Below, in pieces: positions 7,626 to 15,148 of a stretch of 64,000 bases of DNA. Location of the stretch: assembly GCA_902493385.1 (NCBI GenBank), contig CABUPO010000001.1, forward strand, positions 1 to 64,000, written 5' to 3'. A program made the translations under genes and the position numbers. Source of the DNA: an uncultured Lachnospiraceae bacterium. GTDB lineage: Bacteria; Bacillota; Clostridia; Lachnospirales; Lachnospiraceae. Under the pieces are notes generated by a model. That model saw only the letters and a program-made list of their open reading frames with translations. It was not told where the DNA came from and did no database searches. The first letter of the stretch is position 1. Each line of letters opens with the position of its first letter.

Positions 7626-8083
7626 CATTTTCTCCTGTAAATCTTCGTCCTTATTTTATACCAGACATATCTTAACGGAAAGATTATATTCCATAGCTTT
7701 ATATAAATTCTATATCCGGAATCTGTCGGTTTTATAGTACGTCCTTTGCGGTAAATCTCAGTTACTATGCCAAGCATATTATCAGGAGTTATACGTTCGC
7801 ATGTCATACAGTTGTCGCCACGCGTACGATACAGAACTGCATTGCCGCAAGAATCTTTATATACTTTTATCAGCCTGTGGATAACATATTTTCCGTCCTG
7901 CCGCACAAATAACGGAAGATCTCCTTCTTTTAACGTCTCAGTAATGGGTTCTACAAGCACCTGTGTTGTCTTCTTTTTACCTTTATCGTATAAAAGAGGC
8001 TGCATACTTACTCCTGATGTGGATATGATTACAAATCTTCCCTTCGACAGCTCAGTTCTGATATCAGTATATTCTACGCTCAT
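7625..8083 (-). CDS. S24/S26 signal-peptidase-like protein with Ser-His dyad
   Basis: 152 residues with AGGAG 6 bases before the start. The catalytic serine box is SGVSMQPLL (Ser26), followed by GDLPLF and VIHRLIKV. The general base position is His69 rather than Lys, as in SipW/Sec11-type signal peptidases (S26B). A single hydrophobic stretch near the C-terminus (YIKLWNIIFPLRYVWY) and a basic tail RTKIYRRK suggest a C-terminal membrane anchor, so the enzyme may act on the cytoplasmic side or at the membrane face. It overlaps the HprK-like gene by the ATGA arrangement. The pair probably processes and modifies a dedicated substrate, possibly the peptide at 5639; no ordinary secretion role is indicated. 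Confidence 0.7.
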   Translation of the reverse strand: MSVEYTDIRTELSKGRFVIISTSGVSMQPLLYDKGKKKTTQVLVEPITETLKEGDLPLFVRQDGKYVIHRLIKVYKDSCGNAVLYRTRGDNCMTCERITPDNMLGIVTEIYRKGRTIKPTDSGYRIYIKLWNIIFPLRYVWYKIRTKIYRRK

Positions 8084-8142
8084 TATATACTCCTATCTAC
8101 TACAACATTAAGTATTCACAAAGACAGTGAAATTTGGGGGAT

Positions 8143-8187
8143 AAAAAACGAGGGAAGCCTTATACAATAAGATTTCCCTCGTTTTTA
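8143..8187 (-). terminator. Terminator after tRNA-Ser(GGA)
   Basis: On the minus strand ACGAGGGAA pairs with TTCCCTCGT, with an inner CTTAT/ATAAG helix, then a run of T residues. It ends the ispD-tRNA transcript or the tRNA unit. Confidence 0.85.
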
Positions 8188-8192
8188 ATGAA

Positions 8193-8281
8193 CGGAGAAG
8201 GAGGGATTTGAACCCTCGCGCCGCTATTAACGACCTACTCCCTTTCCAGGGGAGCCCCTTCAGCCACTTGGGTACTTCTCC
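8193..8281 (-). tRNA. tRNA-Ser (anticodon GGA)
   Basis: The minus strand gives GGAGAAG at the 5' end pairing with CTTCTCC and discriminator G. The anticodon loop is CTGGAAA within a CTCCC/GGGAG stem, a long variable arm is present, and the T arm contains GGTTCAAATCC. The CCA end is not encoded. About 89 bases. Confidence 0.95.
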
Positions 8282-8306
8282 ATGTGCCTTACCTGTATAC
8301 ACCAGC

Positions 8307-8344
8307 TATGGGATAGAAAATCCTTACGAATATTCTATCCCATA
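8307..8344 (-). other. Perfect 12-bp hairpin between the two tRNA-Ser genes
   Basis: TATGGGATAGAA pairs exactly with TTCTATCCCATA across a 14-base loop. No U-tract follows on either strand, so it is more likely an RNA processing or spacer hairpin than a terminator. Confidence 0.5.
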
Positions 8345-8350
8345 ATAAAA

Positions 8351-8436
8351 CGGAGAGGGAGGGATTCGAACCCTCGGTGCCTTGCGGCACGCCGGTTTTC
8401 AAGACCGGTGCACTAAACCAGCTATGCGACCTCTCC
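8351..8436 (-). tRNA. tRNA-Ser (anticodon UGA)
   Basis: The minus strand gives acceptor GGAGAGG/CCTCTCC with discriminator G, an anticodon loop CTTGAAA (anticodon TGA) in a CCGG stem, a long variable arm with GTGCCGC...GGCAC, and a T arm GGTTCGAATCC. The CCA end is not encoded. About 86 bases. Confidence 0.95.
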
Positions 8437-8506
8437 TTAACTGCCCGTCTAGTATAACATTACATATTATGCCATGTCAAGCAGTATTTTATTTATTTTT
8501 TTAAAA

Positions 8507-9229
8507 TTAGTTACTATCCTTTATGACAGATTTCAAAAACATTTTGACAGGTTCTATATCCTCGGCAGTTGTGAGCTTTATATTGGAGTATGCTCCAGTA
8601 ACAAGGCGTACTGGCTGTTCATTATACATTTCCCATATCATAGCGTCGTCCGTAACCCGCACATCATTATCCGAGCTCATATATTTGTTAAATGCTTCAC
8701 AAAGAGGCTTCATTTTAAATGTCTGCGGAGTCTGCACATTCCACACGTTGTCTCTTTTGGGAGTTGATATAACATAGCCGTTATCATCTGCAATTCTTAT
8801 AGTATCTTTACTTAAAACAGCAGGAATCACTGCGTCGTCTTTTATAACCTCTTTAACCAGCCTGTGTAAAAGCTGCGCATTAATACACGGCCTTGCCCCG
8901 TCATGAATCATAACATAATCGACGTCTTTAAGAGCATTTAATCCGTTATACACCGAATTATAACGCTCCTTTCCACCTTCTGTAACAGCCGATACCTTAC
9001 GAAAGCCTCCTGCTCTTACAATATCTTTCATTATCATGTCATGATACTCGCCCGCAGCCACAATAACTATATCCGATACATATGGACACTTTTCAAATTC
9101 ATAAAGCGAATAATATAATACAGGATGTCCTTCTATCATCATATACTGCTTTGGTATATCACTATTCATACGGCTTCCGCTTCCTGCGGACAAAAGCACT
9201 ACTCCAAACCGCATATTGTCTTCATTCAT
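8507..9229 (-). CDS. ispD: 2-C-methyl-D-erythritol 4-phosphate cytidylyltransferase
   Basis: 240 residues, the usual IspD length. It transfers CMP from CTP to methylerythritol phosphate in the non-mevalonate isoprenoid pathway, in the cytoplasm. The nucleotidyltransferase signature is LLSAGSGSRM followed by IPKQY (about 13-28), then VTEGGKERYNSVYNGL, MIHDGARPC with the metal-binding Asp, and STPKRDNVWNVQTPQTF near residue 150-165, all typical of IspD. The start at 9229 has GAGG 6 bases upstream. It is the last protein gene of the tsaE-tsaD run (17 bases after tsaD) and the two tRNA-Ser genes follow within 70 bases. A TarI-type enzyme is a less likely reading. Confidence 0.93.
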   Translation of the reverse strand: MNEDNMRFGVVLLSAGSGSRMNSDIPKQYMMIEGHPVLYYSLYEFEKCPYVSDIVIVAAGEYHDMIMKDIVRAGGFRKVSAVTEGGKERYNSVYNGLNALKDVDYVMIHDGARPCINAQLLHRLVKEVIKDDAVIPAVLSKDTIRIADDNGYVISTPKRDNVWNVQTPQTFKMKPLCEAFNKYMSSDNDVRVTDDAMIWEMYNEQPVRLVTGAYSNIKLTTAEDIEPVKMFLKSVIKDSN

Positions 9230-9246
9230 AGACTACCTCGCTTACA

Positions 9247-10320
9247 CTACTCAAATTTAAGATTGGCTGCTGCGTTAAGGTCATAACCGTGACGCACTCC
9301 GCGAATATATTCATAATATCCCGCCGCGCCTATCATAGCTGCATTGTCCGTGCATAAGACCGGATCAGGATAATAAAGCTTTTTACCTTTACGTCGGCAT
9401 ATTTCTTTAAATTCCCTTCTGAGTTCACTGTTGCAGGCTACTCCTCCGGCAAGTGCAACGCAGTCGTAACCGTATTCATCGGCGGCTTCCATAGTATGCC
9501 CAACAAGCACGTCGACGACAGCCTTCTGAAAAGATGCCGCTATGGACGCCCTGTTATATTCTTCATTCTTCATATTGCATCCGTTTACATAATTAAGAAC
9601 GGCAGATTTGATACCGCTGAAGCTAAAATCATATGGATGTCCTTCAATATGGCCTCTCGGAAAATGAACCGCTTCCGCATCCCCTTCTTTTGCAAGCTTG
9701 TCTATCTTAGCGCCGCCCGGATAACCAAGCCCTATAGTTCTCGCCACTTTATCAAACGCTTCGCCCGCAGCGTCGTCTCTCGTTCTTCCTATAATATTAT
9801 ATACTCCATAATCCTTTACTTCTACTATATTAGTATGGCCTCCTGAAACTACAAGACATAAAAACGGGGGCTTAAGGTCTTTATGGCATATATAATTAGC
9901 GGAAATATGTCCTCCTATATGATGAACTCCAACAAGAGGAATATTTTTTGCATAAGCTATTGCTTTTGCCGCCGACACTCCTACAAGCAGAGAACCAACC
10001 AGCCCCGGACCGTAGGTAACGCATACCGCATCTATTTTATCAAGCTCTGTATCAGCCTGTTTCAGAGCTTCTTCTATAACAGGATTAATACATTCTATGT
10101 GCTTTCTTGAAGCTATCTCCGGCACAACCCCGCCGTATAATTTATGAATGTCTATCTGCGACGCTATTATATTAGATAGTACGTCTCTTCCATTACGAAC
10201 AACAGCTGCTGAGGTTTCATCACAAGAGCTCTCTATTGCAAGTATATATGTATCATCCTCACAGCCACAGACCGCGTGAGGATACGCTGCATTATAAAAA
10301 CTTATATTCTCATCCATCAT
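9247..10320 (-). CDS. tsaD: tRNA N6-adenosine threonylcarbamoyltransferase subunit TsaD
   Basis: 357 residues. TsaD, with TsaB and TsaE (both encoded a little upstream), transfers the threonylcarbamoyl group to A37 of ANN-decoding tRNAs. Visible signatures are IESSCDETSAAVV, the metal-binding histidines in GVHHIGGHISA, SGGHTNIVEV, FDKVARTIGLGYPGG and CTDNAAMIG. The N-terminus carries about 25 residues before IESSCDE, longer than most family members. The start is ATG 10320, overlapping the rnz stop as TGATG with AGGA 6 bases upstream; ATG 10317 is also possible. Confidence 0.95.
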   Translation of the reverse strand: MMDENISFYNAAYPHAVCGCEDDTYILAIESSCDETSAAVVRNGRDVLSNIIASQIDIHKLYGGVVPEIASRKHIECINPVIEEALKQADTELDKIDAVCVTYGPGLVGSLLVGVSAAKAIAYAKNIPLVGVHHIGGHISANYICHKDLKPPFLCLVVSGGHTNIVEVKDYGVYNIIGRTRDDAAGEAFDKVARTIGLGYPGGAKIDKLAKEGDAEAVHFPRGHIEGHPYDFSFSGIKSAVLNYVNGCNMKNEEYNRASIAASFQKAVVDVLVGHTMEAADEYGYDCVALAGGVACNSELRREFKEICRRKGKKLYYPDPVLCTDNAAMIGAAGYYEYIRGVRHGYDLNAAANLKFE

Positions 10321-11231
10321 CAATCATCCTCATAAATCAGGGTAACGCTTTTTCTGTCTTTTGCACATTTAGTATTTGGGAAAACGGCCCTTACTTCATT
10401 CAAATACTGCTCCGGCCTTACAAGAGAAGGACTATAATGCGTAAGCCACAATTCACCGACTTTTGCATCTTTTGCAAGCGAAGCCGCTTCATAAAATGTC
10501 ATGTGGCGGTTCTCAGAAGCTTTCTTCTGCTTGTCCTTTTCACCATACATTCCTTCGCATATGAACAAATCGGCGCCCTTTGCCTTATCAGATATTACAG
10601 GAACAGGCCTTGTATCAGTACAATAAGTCAGCTTAATACCCTTTCTCGGAGGGCCAAGCACCTCGTCAGATGTATAAACCTTTCCTTCATATTCTACTGT
10701 TCCGCCCTTCTGAAGCGGATTCCACAGCTTAACCGGAATCCCTTTTTCTTTGGCGCGTTCTACAGAAAATTTGCCTGCTCTTGGAAGAATAAGGCTATAG
10801 CCATAACATGTTATACTGTGGCTGACCTTAAACGCTTCAATTGTAAGTCCGTCTATCTCTGTACTAAATTCATTTTCATCTATTTCATTATATATTATAT
10901 CAAATGGAAGCTCCGGAGCAATAACTCTTAAACAGCTCACAACCCTCTCGAGGCCTTTCGGGCCAATGAGGGTAAGCGGCTTTACTCTGTCAGAATTCCC
11001 CATAGAAAGAAGCAGACCCGGAAGGCCGCTTATATGATCTCCATGATAATGTGTAAAGCATATTGTATCTATCGGATTGACACTCCATCCTTTTTCACGA
11101 ATAGACACCTGAGTACCTTCACCGCAGTCAATAAGAAGGCTGCTTCCATTATATCTTACCATAAGCGAAGTAAGGTGTCTCTTAGGAAGCGGCATCATTC
11201 CGCCCGTACCAAGCAAGCATACATCTAACAT
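10320..11231 (-). CDS. rnz: Ribonuclease Z (tRNA 3' processing endonuclease)
   Basis: 303 residues of the metallo-beta-lactamase fold. RNase Z cuts the 3' trailer from tRNA precursors lacking an encoded CCA, which fits both tRNA-Ser genes nearby. The zinc motif is FTHYHGDHISGLPGLL (about 59-74); LGTGGMMPLPKRHLTS, YCTDTRP and LWLTHYSP are the other family blocks. The exosite region around residue 150-200 is present (GPPRKGIKL). AAAGGAG precedes the start. The stop overlaps the tsaD start, indicating coupled translation. Confidence 0.94.
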   Translation of the reverse strand: MLDVCLLGTGGMMPLPKRHLTSLMVRYNGSSLLIDCGEGTQVSIREKGWSVNPIDTICFTHYHGDHISGLPGLLLSMGNSDRVKPLTLIGPKGLERVVSCLRVIAPELPFDIIYNEIDENEFSTEIDGLTIEAFKVSHSITCYGYSLILPRAGKFSVERAKEKGIPVKLWNPLQKGGTVEYEGKVYTSDEVLGPPRKGIKLTYCTDTRPVPVISDKAKGADLFICEGMYGEKDKQKKASENRHMTFYEAASLAKDAKVGELWLTHYSPSLVRPEQYLNEVRAVFPNTKCAKDRKSVTLIYEDD

Positions 11232-11273
11232 CTGATATCTCCTTTAAACTTACTAAGAAGATATTAGCACACA

Positions 11274-11507
11274 TTAATTATTTAAACAAGAAAAAGGCGC
11301 GGACATAACCTCTGTTTTTTCACTGATTTCCACAGGAACAGCAAAGGCAGATGTGATTTTTTCATAACAATCTTCACACAGATTAAACCTGTGTACCTGA
11401 AGGTCATTTTTTGAAAAATATCCCCATTCTTTGACAAATGTACATACATCTTCCTGCGGAATGCCGCCTTTAAATAATATTTTTTTTCCACATGAATTGC
11501 ATATCAT
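11274..11507 (-). CDS. Small zinc-ribbon-like protein of unknown function
   Basis: 77 residues from ATG 11507, chosen because GGGAGGA lies about 9 bases upstream. Two knuckles, CNSC at the N-terminus and CEDC about 40 residues later, suggest one bound zinc. The C-terminal third (VPVEISEKTEVMSAPF) is not recognised. It sits 42 bases upstream of rnz and 84 bases after rimI, in the same orientation, in the middle of a tRNA modification and processing operon, so an RNA- or ribosome-linked role is possible but not shown. Confidence 0.7.
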   Translation of the reverse strand: MICNSCGKKILFKGGIPQEDVCTFVKEWGYFSKNDLQVHRFNLCEDCYEKITSAFAVPVEISEKTEVMSAPFSCLNN

Positions 11508-11591
11508 AAGACATAATCCTCCCCAGCTCAAATAAAGATAAATGAATTATATCAGCAAGTATTCATAATGCCTAGTGGGAATTGGTGGCAG

Positions 11592-12050
11592 TCACAATGT
11601 CCTTATCATTATAAGCGCATTTTCTACAGGGTTAGAATAGTAAGATTTACGGCTTCCCTCTATAGTAAAGCCTTCATTTTCATACAGCCTTACCGCAGGA
11701 AAATTACTCTCCCGCACCTCAAGAACATACTGCATTACTCCTGTCTGTGCGCCATGATATAATGCATCTCTCAAAAGCATTGTTCCTATCTTTTCATTTC
11801 TGAAATCCTCTGCAACACAGACGTTAATTATATCTGCAGTATCAAAACTTATACGCATTATAAGAAAACCACATACAATGCCATCTTTTACTGCTACGAT
11901 GCTGTAATCATGTGCAGCGTCTACTGAATAAACAAATGATTCTTTATCCCACGCATCATTAAACGAAGCAGTCTCTATTTCATACACATAAGGAATATCA
12001 CATGCCGCCATGTTACGAATTATAACATCATTTTTTCTGTTCACGTTCAA
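11592..12050 (-). CDS. rimI: Ribosomal protein S18-alanine N-acetyltransferase
   Basis: 152 residues of the GNAT fold. RimI acetylates the N-terminus of ribosomal protein S18. Motif A appears as INVCVAEDFRNEKIGTMLL (about 78-96), and the family ending with YENEGFTIEGSRKSYYSNPVENALIM is clear. The start is TTG at 12050 with GAGAGGG 6 bases upstream, inside the last 23 bases of tsaB. The tsaE-tsaB-rimI-tsaD order is the common Firmicute arrangement. Confidence 0.92.
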   Translation of the reverse strand: MNVNRKNDVIIRNMAACDIPYVYEIETASFNDAWDKESFVYSVDAAHDYSIVAVKDGIVCGFLIMRISFDTADIINVCVAEDFRNEKIGTMLLRDALYHGAQTGVMQYVLEVRESNFPAVRLYENEGFTIEGSRKSYYSNPVENALIMIRTL

Positions 12051-12732
12051 GCCGTTCCCTCTCTGCCTGCGATAACCTCAGATAAACAGGCGCAAAGCCT
12101 GCGGCGTCTAAAGTCATGCCTTTTTCATATAAATGAGCGGCGTATACAGCGGCTGCAGACGCATTCTGCAAAACCAGATGAGGAGGTGCAAAATGAGCAT
12201 ACGCTCCCATATTATCTTTAATAACCTCTTTAAATACCGGCACACCATCCCCTGCAAATATTACTTCTTTACCGTCTTTAAACAAATCAAGCAGTTCTGT
12301 TATACCCATTGCCGAAGGCTTTTTTTCAGTTACAAGTTCATCGTCCTCAAAACGGTACAGGGCGGTGTACACCTGACTGCGCCTTGCATCCATAATCGGG
12401 CATATAAGCCTGTCCGTAAACGGCAGATTATATGCTATCATTGCAAGCGATGAAACAGGAACAACAGGCTTGTTGGCCGCAAGGCAGAGCCCCTTTACCG
12501 TAGCGGCTCCTATTCTTAAACCGGTAAACGAGCCCGGTCCTTCTCCTGCCGCCACTGCGTCCATATCGTGTATAGTAAGCTCCGCTTCATAAAGAACACG
12601 TTCAATCATTGGAAGAAGCGTCTGAGAATGCGTCTTTTTGTTATTAACAGATGAGGCCGCCTTTATCACTCCGTCCGCATATACCGCAGCCGTAGCTGTA
12701 AGTCCTGAACTGTCTAATGCAAGCAGCTTCAT
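12028..12732 (-). CDS. tsaB: t6A synthesis protein TsaB
   Basis: 234 residues, an ASKHA-fold paralogue of TsaD that serves as its scaffold. Signatures are LLALDSSGLTATAAV at the N-terminus, SQTLLPMIERVL, and VAAGEGPGSFTGLRIG (about 61-76). The C-terminal half contains the ARRSQVYTALY block. The start ATG overlaps the tsaE stop (ATGA), so tsaE-tsaB are coupled. Confidence 0.94.
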   Translation of the reverse strand: MKLLALDSSGLTATAAVYADGVIKAASSVNNKKTHSQTLLPMIERVLYEAELTIHDMDAVAAGEGPGSFTGLRIGAATVKGLCLAANKPVVPVSSLAMIAYNLPFTDRLICPIMDARRSQVYTALYRFEDDELVTEKKPSAMGITELLDLFKDGKEVIFAGDGVPVFKEVIKDNMGAYAHFAPPHLVLQNASAAAVYAAHLYEKGMTLDAAGFAPVYLRLSQAERERLEREQKK

Positions 12733-13178
12733 ACATTACCATCTCCTCTTACTGTTATTTTTCGATAATCAAATCCTTTTTCAATATTCTTTTCAATAAG
12801 AATATACACAGCATCAGATGGAAGCAGCTCCGTAATCAGCTCCGCCCATTCAACGAGACATACTCCCTCTCCAAAAAAATATTCCTCATATCCAAGCTCA
12901 TACATTTCAGACACATCGCCTATACGGTAAACATCAAAATGATAAAACGGGAGTCTTCCGCTGTTATATGTCTGCATTATGGTAAATGTAGGACTGTTCA
13001 CACATTCGTCTATCCCAAGCCCCTCTGCAAAGCCCTTTGCAAATACAGTCTTGCCGCATCCAAGATCTCCTGTCAAAAGATACAGGCTGCCAGGACCTGC
13101 ATGAGCGGCAAGCTTCCTTGCAAAGTCCAGCGTTTGTTCCATACTGTAAGTCTCTATACTGTAACAGTCTTTATTCAT
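12729..13178 (-). CDS. tsaE: tRNA threonylcarbamoyladenosine ATPase TsaE
   Basis: 149 residues. TsaE is the small ATPase that cycles the TsaBD complex. The Walker A is GDLGCGKT, followed by SPTFTIMQTY, FYHFDVYRI and VCLVEWAE, all family hallmarks. ATG 13178 is preferred over the ATG at 13196 because GAAGGA lies 6 bases ahead of it. It follows the YcxB-like gene with no intergenic space. Confidence 0.94.
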   Translation of the reverse strand: MNKDCYSIETYSMEQTLDFARKLAAHAGPGSLYLLTGDLGCGKTVFAKGFAEGLGIDECVNSPTFTIMQTYNSGRLPFYHFDVYRIGDVSEMYELGYEEYFFGEGVCLVEWAELITELLPSDAVYILIEKNIEKGFDYRKITVRGDGNV

Positions 13179-13192
13179 ATCTATTCCTTCTA

Positions 13193-13804
13193 TCATTTTG
13201 CGTATATATTTGCCTTAATTCTTTCTACAATAGCAGAACTGTTATTTATCTGGTCTTTCGGAAGAATAAACGCCATAACCGGAGATGTGTATATAAGTAT
13301 TGTCTTTCTGGTCTCTTTAAGCTTTCTTATATCCGCCCAAAGCACATTGGCAAATTCCTCACCCTGGCGGATAACGATTCCTTCTTTACATATATTGTAT
13401 CTGATAGGCTTCTTGAACATTTCCTGCCTTGCTACCTGTCTTTTTGCCTGGTTTACTATCTGAAGCGGCCTTATAACCGTAAACAAGAGCGCAAGAAATA
13501 CCAGAATACATATTTCAGCCGTACCGTATTTTGCGCGTCCTGCTATTACCATAACAAGTGCAATTAAGCTTATGGCAACTCCAAACCATCCGGAAAAGGA
13601 TGAATAATTGTGCGAAAACAGAAAATTTCTCATATCCTTTGCCCGCACCGTCACCTCGCACTCTATGCTGTCTTCCATATCCAAAGGCTCTGGTTTTTCC
13701 TCTGCCGTGTCATTCTTTTCTGAAGCGTTACCGCTGTTATCAGGCTCATCATCAAATTCACCCGACATCTCTTTAAGTTCTTCAAGATATTCGTTCTTCT
13801 TCAT
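13193..13804 (-). CDS. YcxB-like membrane protein
   Basis: 203 residues. An acidic, Asp/Glu/Asn-rich N-terminal segment (about 1-50) precedes a domain with two membrane helices (about 72-88 and 95-110) and a soluble C-terminal part (ICKEGIVIRQGEEFANVLWADI, then ILIYTSPVMAFILPK) typical of the YcxB-like family. The biochemical role of the family is unknown. It is the first gene of the tsaE-tsaB-rimI run, read from a promoter whose -35 overlaps that of the divergent aldo/keto reductase. Confidence 0.75.
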   Translation of the reverse strand: MKKNEYLEELKEMSGEFDDEPDNSGNASEKNDTAEEKPEPLDMEDSIECEVTVRAKDMRNFLFSHNYSSFSGWFGVAISLIALVMVIAGRAKYGTAEICILVFLALLFTVIRPLQIVNQAKRQVARQEMFKKPIRYNICKEGIVIRQGEEFANVLWADIRKLKETRKTILIYTSPVMAFILPKDQINNSSAIVERIKANIYAK

Positions 13805-13837
13805 AAAGCAATCTCCTTTACGCTCTTATACGTCACT

Positions 13838-13886
13838 ATTCTATATCTTTTTCGCTATTGTTGCAACGAAAAAATCATGCTATAAT
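13838..13886. promoter_or_regulatory. Back-to-back divergent promoters with overlapping -35 boxes
   Basis: Plus strand: TTGTTG (13858-13863), 17-base spacer, TATAAT (13881-13886), leading to the reductase. Minus strand: TTGCAA (13866-13861), 17-base spacer, TAGAAT (13843-13838), leading to the YcxB-like/tsaE operon. The two -35 elements share TTG, so polymerase binding to one should exclude the other. Confidence 0.6.
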
Positions 13887-13943
13887 ATTTTATATATAAT
13901 TACGGATATTACACACTCAGCAATTGTGAAAGGGGTCTACAAT

Positions 13944-15080
13944 ATGGAATACAGAAAAATGAAAAACGGAGCGGTACCGTCGCTTTTAGGCTTTGGATGT
14001 ATGAGATTTCCTACAATAAAAAAAGACGGCAAAGAAGTCATTGACAGAAAAAAAGCCGCTCACATGCTTGATACCGCAATCAAATCAGGCGTAAACTATA
14101 TCGATACGGCATATCCTTATCATAACGGAGAAAGCGAGCTTTTTCTCGGCGAAGCGCTGAAAGCTTATCCGCGCGACAGCTTTTACCTTGCTACAAAGCT
14201 TCCTATGTGGGATGTGAAGGAAAAAGCCGACGTAAAAAGAATTTTTCATAAGCAGCTCGAAAAGCTGCAGACAGATTATATTGATTTTTATCTGTTGCAC
14301 GGGCTGAATGAAGGAAGCTTTAAAACCGTAACTGATTTTGATATTATAAATATTCTTGAGGAGCTTCGCGAAGAAGGAAAAATTCGCTATATAGGATTTT
14401 CTTTCCATGACAGCTACGAGGTATTTGAACGCATTGCTACATACTATGACTGGGATTTCTGCCAGATTCAATTCAACTATATGGATTCCGAAGAACAAGC
14501 CGGTATGCGCGGATATGAGCTTACCAAAAAGCTTAATATACCTCTTGTTATAATGGAGCCTGTTAAGGGCGGTTCACTTGCTAATTATTCAGACGATATC
14601 AAGGAACAATTCTACAGCTATAAGCCTGGATATTCTATAGCTTCCTGGGCTATGAGATGGGTTGGAAGCATGAGCAATGTACATGTAATATTAAGCGGCA
14701 TGAGCACCGATGAGCAGGTAGAGGACAATCTGAAGACCTTAGGTGATTTTGAACCTCTTTCTGATGATGAAAAAGCATTTCTTAATGATATGATTAAAAA
14801 AATAAGAGCCAGAGTTAATAACGGCTGTACAGGCTGCCGTTACTGTATGCCTTGTCCTCATGGCGTAGATATTCCTCGCAGCTTCTCAGTATGGAATGGA
14901 TACGCAATGTATAACAACCCCGGCGCCGTTATATGGAATTATAACGACATGAAGAACAACAAATCTACCGCCGATATGTGTAAGGGCTGCGGATTATGCG
15001 AAACAAAGTGCCCGCAAAAGCTGCCTATCAGAAAGCATCTGCTTGCTGCACATGAAGATATAATAAAAGTTGTCGGATAA
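13944..15080 (+). CDS. Aldo/keto reductase with C-terminal 4Fe-4S ferredoxin domain
   Basis: 378 residues from ATG 13944, with AAAGGGG 8 bases upstream. The N-terminal two-thirds is an aldo/keto reductase barrel (FGCMRFPTI, IDTAYPYHNGESE with the catalytic Asp/Tyr, LATKLPMWDV, YIDFYLLHG). The C-terminus carries CTGCRYCMPCPHGVDIP and CKGCGLCETKCPQ, giving cysteine sets for iron-sulfur clusters. Such fusions are common in anaerobes and are thought to take electrons from ferredoxin; the substrate is unknown. It has its own promoter and converges on the SEC-C gene with a hairpin between them. Confidence 0.9.
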   Translation: MEYRKMKNGAVPSLLGFGCMRFPTIKKDGKEVIDRKKAAHMLDTAIKSGVNYIDTAYPYHNGESELFLGEALKAYPRDSFYLATKLPMWDVKEKADVKRIFHKQLEKLQTDYIDFYLLHGLNEGSFKTVTDFDIINILEELREEGKIRYIGFSFHDSYEVFERIATYYDWDFCQIQFNYMDSEEQAGMRGYELTKKLNIPLVIMEPVKGGSLANYSDDIKEQFYSYKPGYSIASWAMRWVGSMSNVHVILSGMSTDEQVEDNLKTLGDFEPLSDDEKAFLNDMIKKIRARVNNGCTGCRYCMPCPHGVDIPRSFSVWNGYAMYNNPGAVIWNYNDMKNNKSTADMCKGCGLCETKCPQKLPIRKHLLAAHEDIIKVVG

Positions 15081-15087
15081 ATTATAC

Positions 15088-15120
15088 AGGGGAGAGACCT
15101 TACATAACGGCCTCTCCCCT
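15088..15120. terminator. Bidirectional terminator-like hairpin between convergent genes
   Basis: AGGGGAGAGACC pairs with GGCCTCTCCCCT with one mismatch across a 9-base loop. Downstream U-tracts are weak on both strands, so efficiency is uncertain. Confidence 0.6.
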
Positions 15121-15148
15121 TATCTCTCGCACAAAACAGCTCGTTGAA

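Noticed and set aside
8307..8344. Hairpin between tRNA genes as a terminator
   Set aside because: The stem is perfect but no U-tract follows on either strand.
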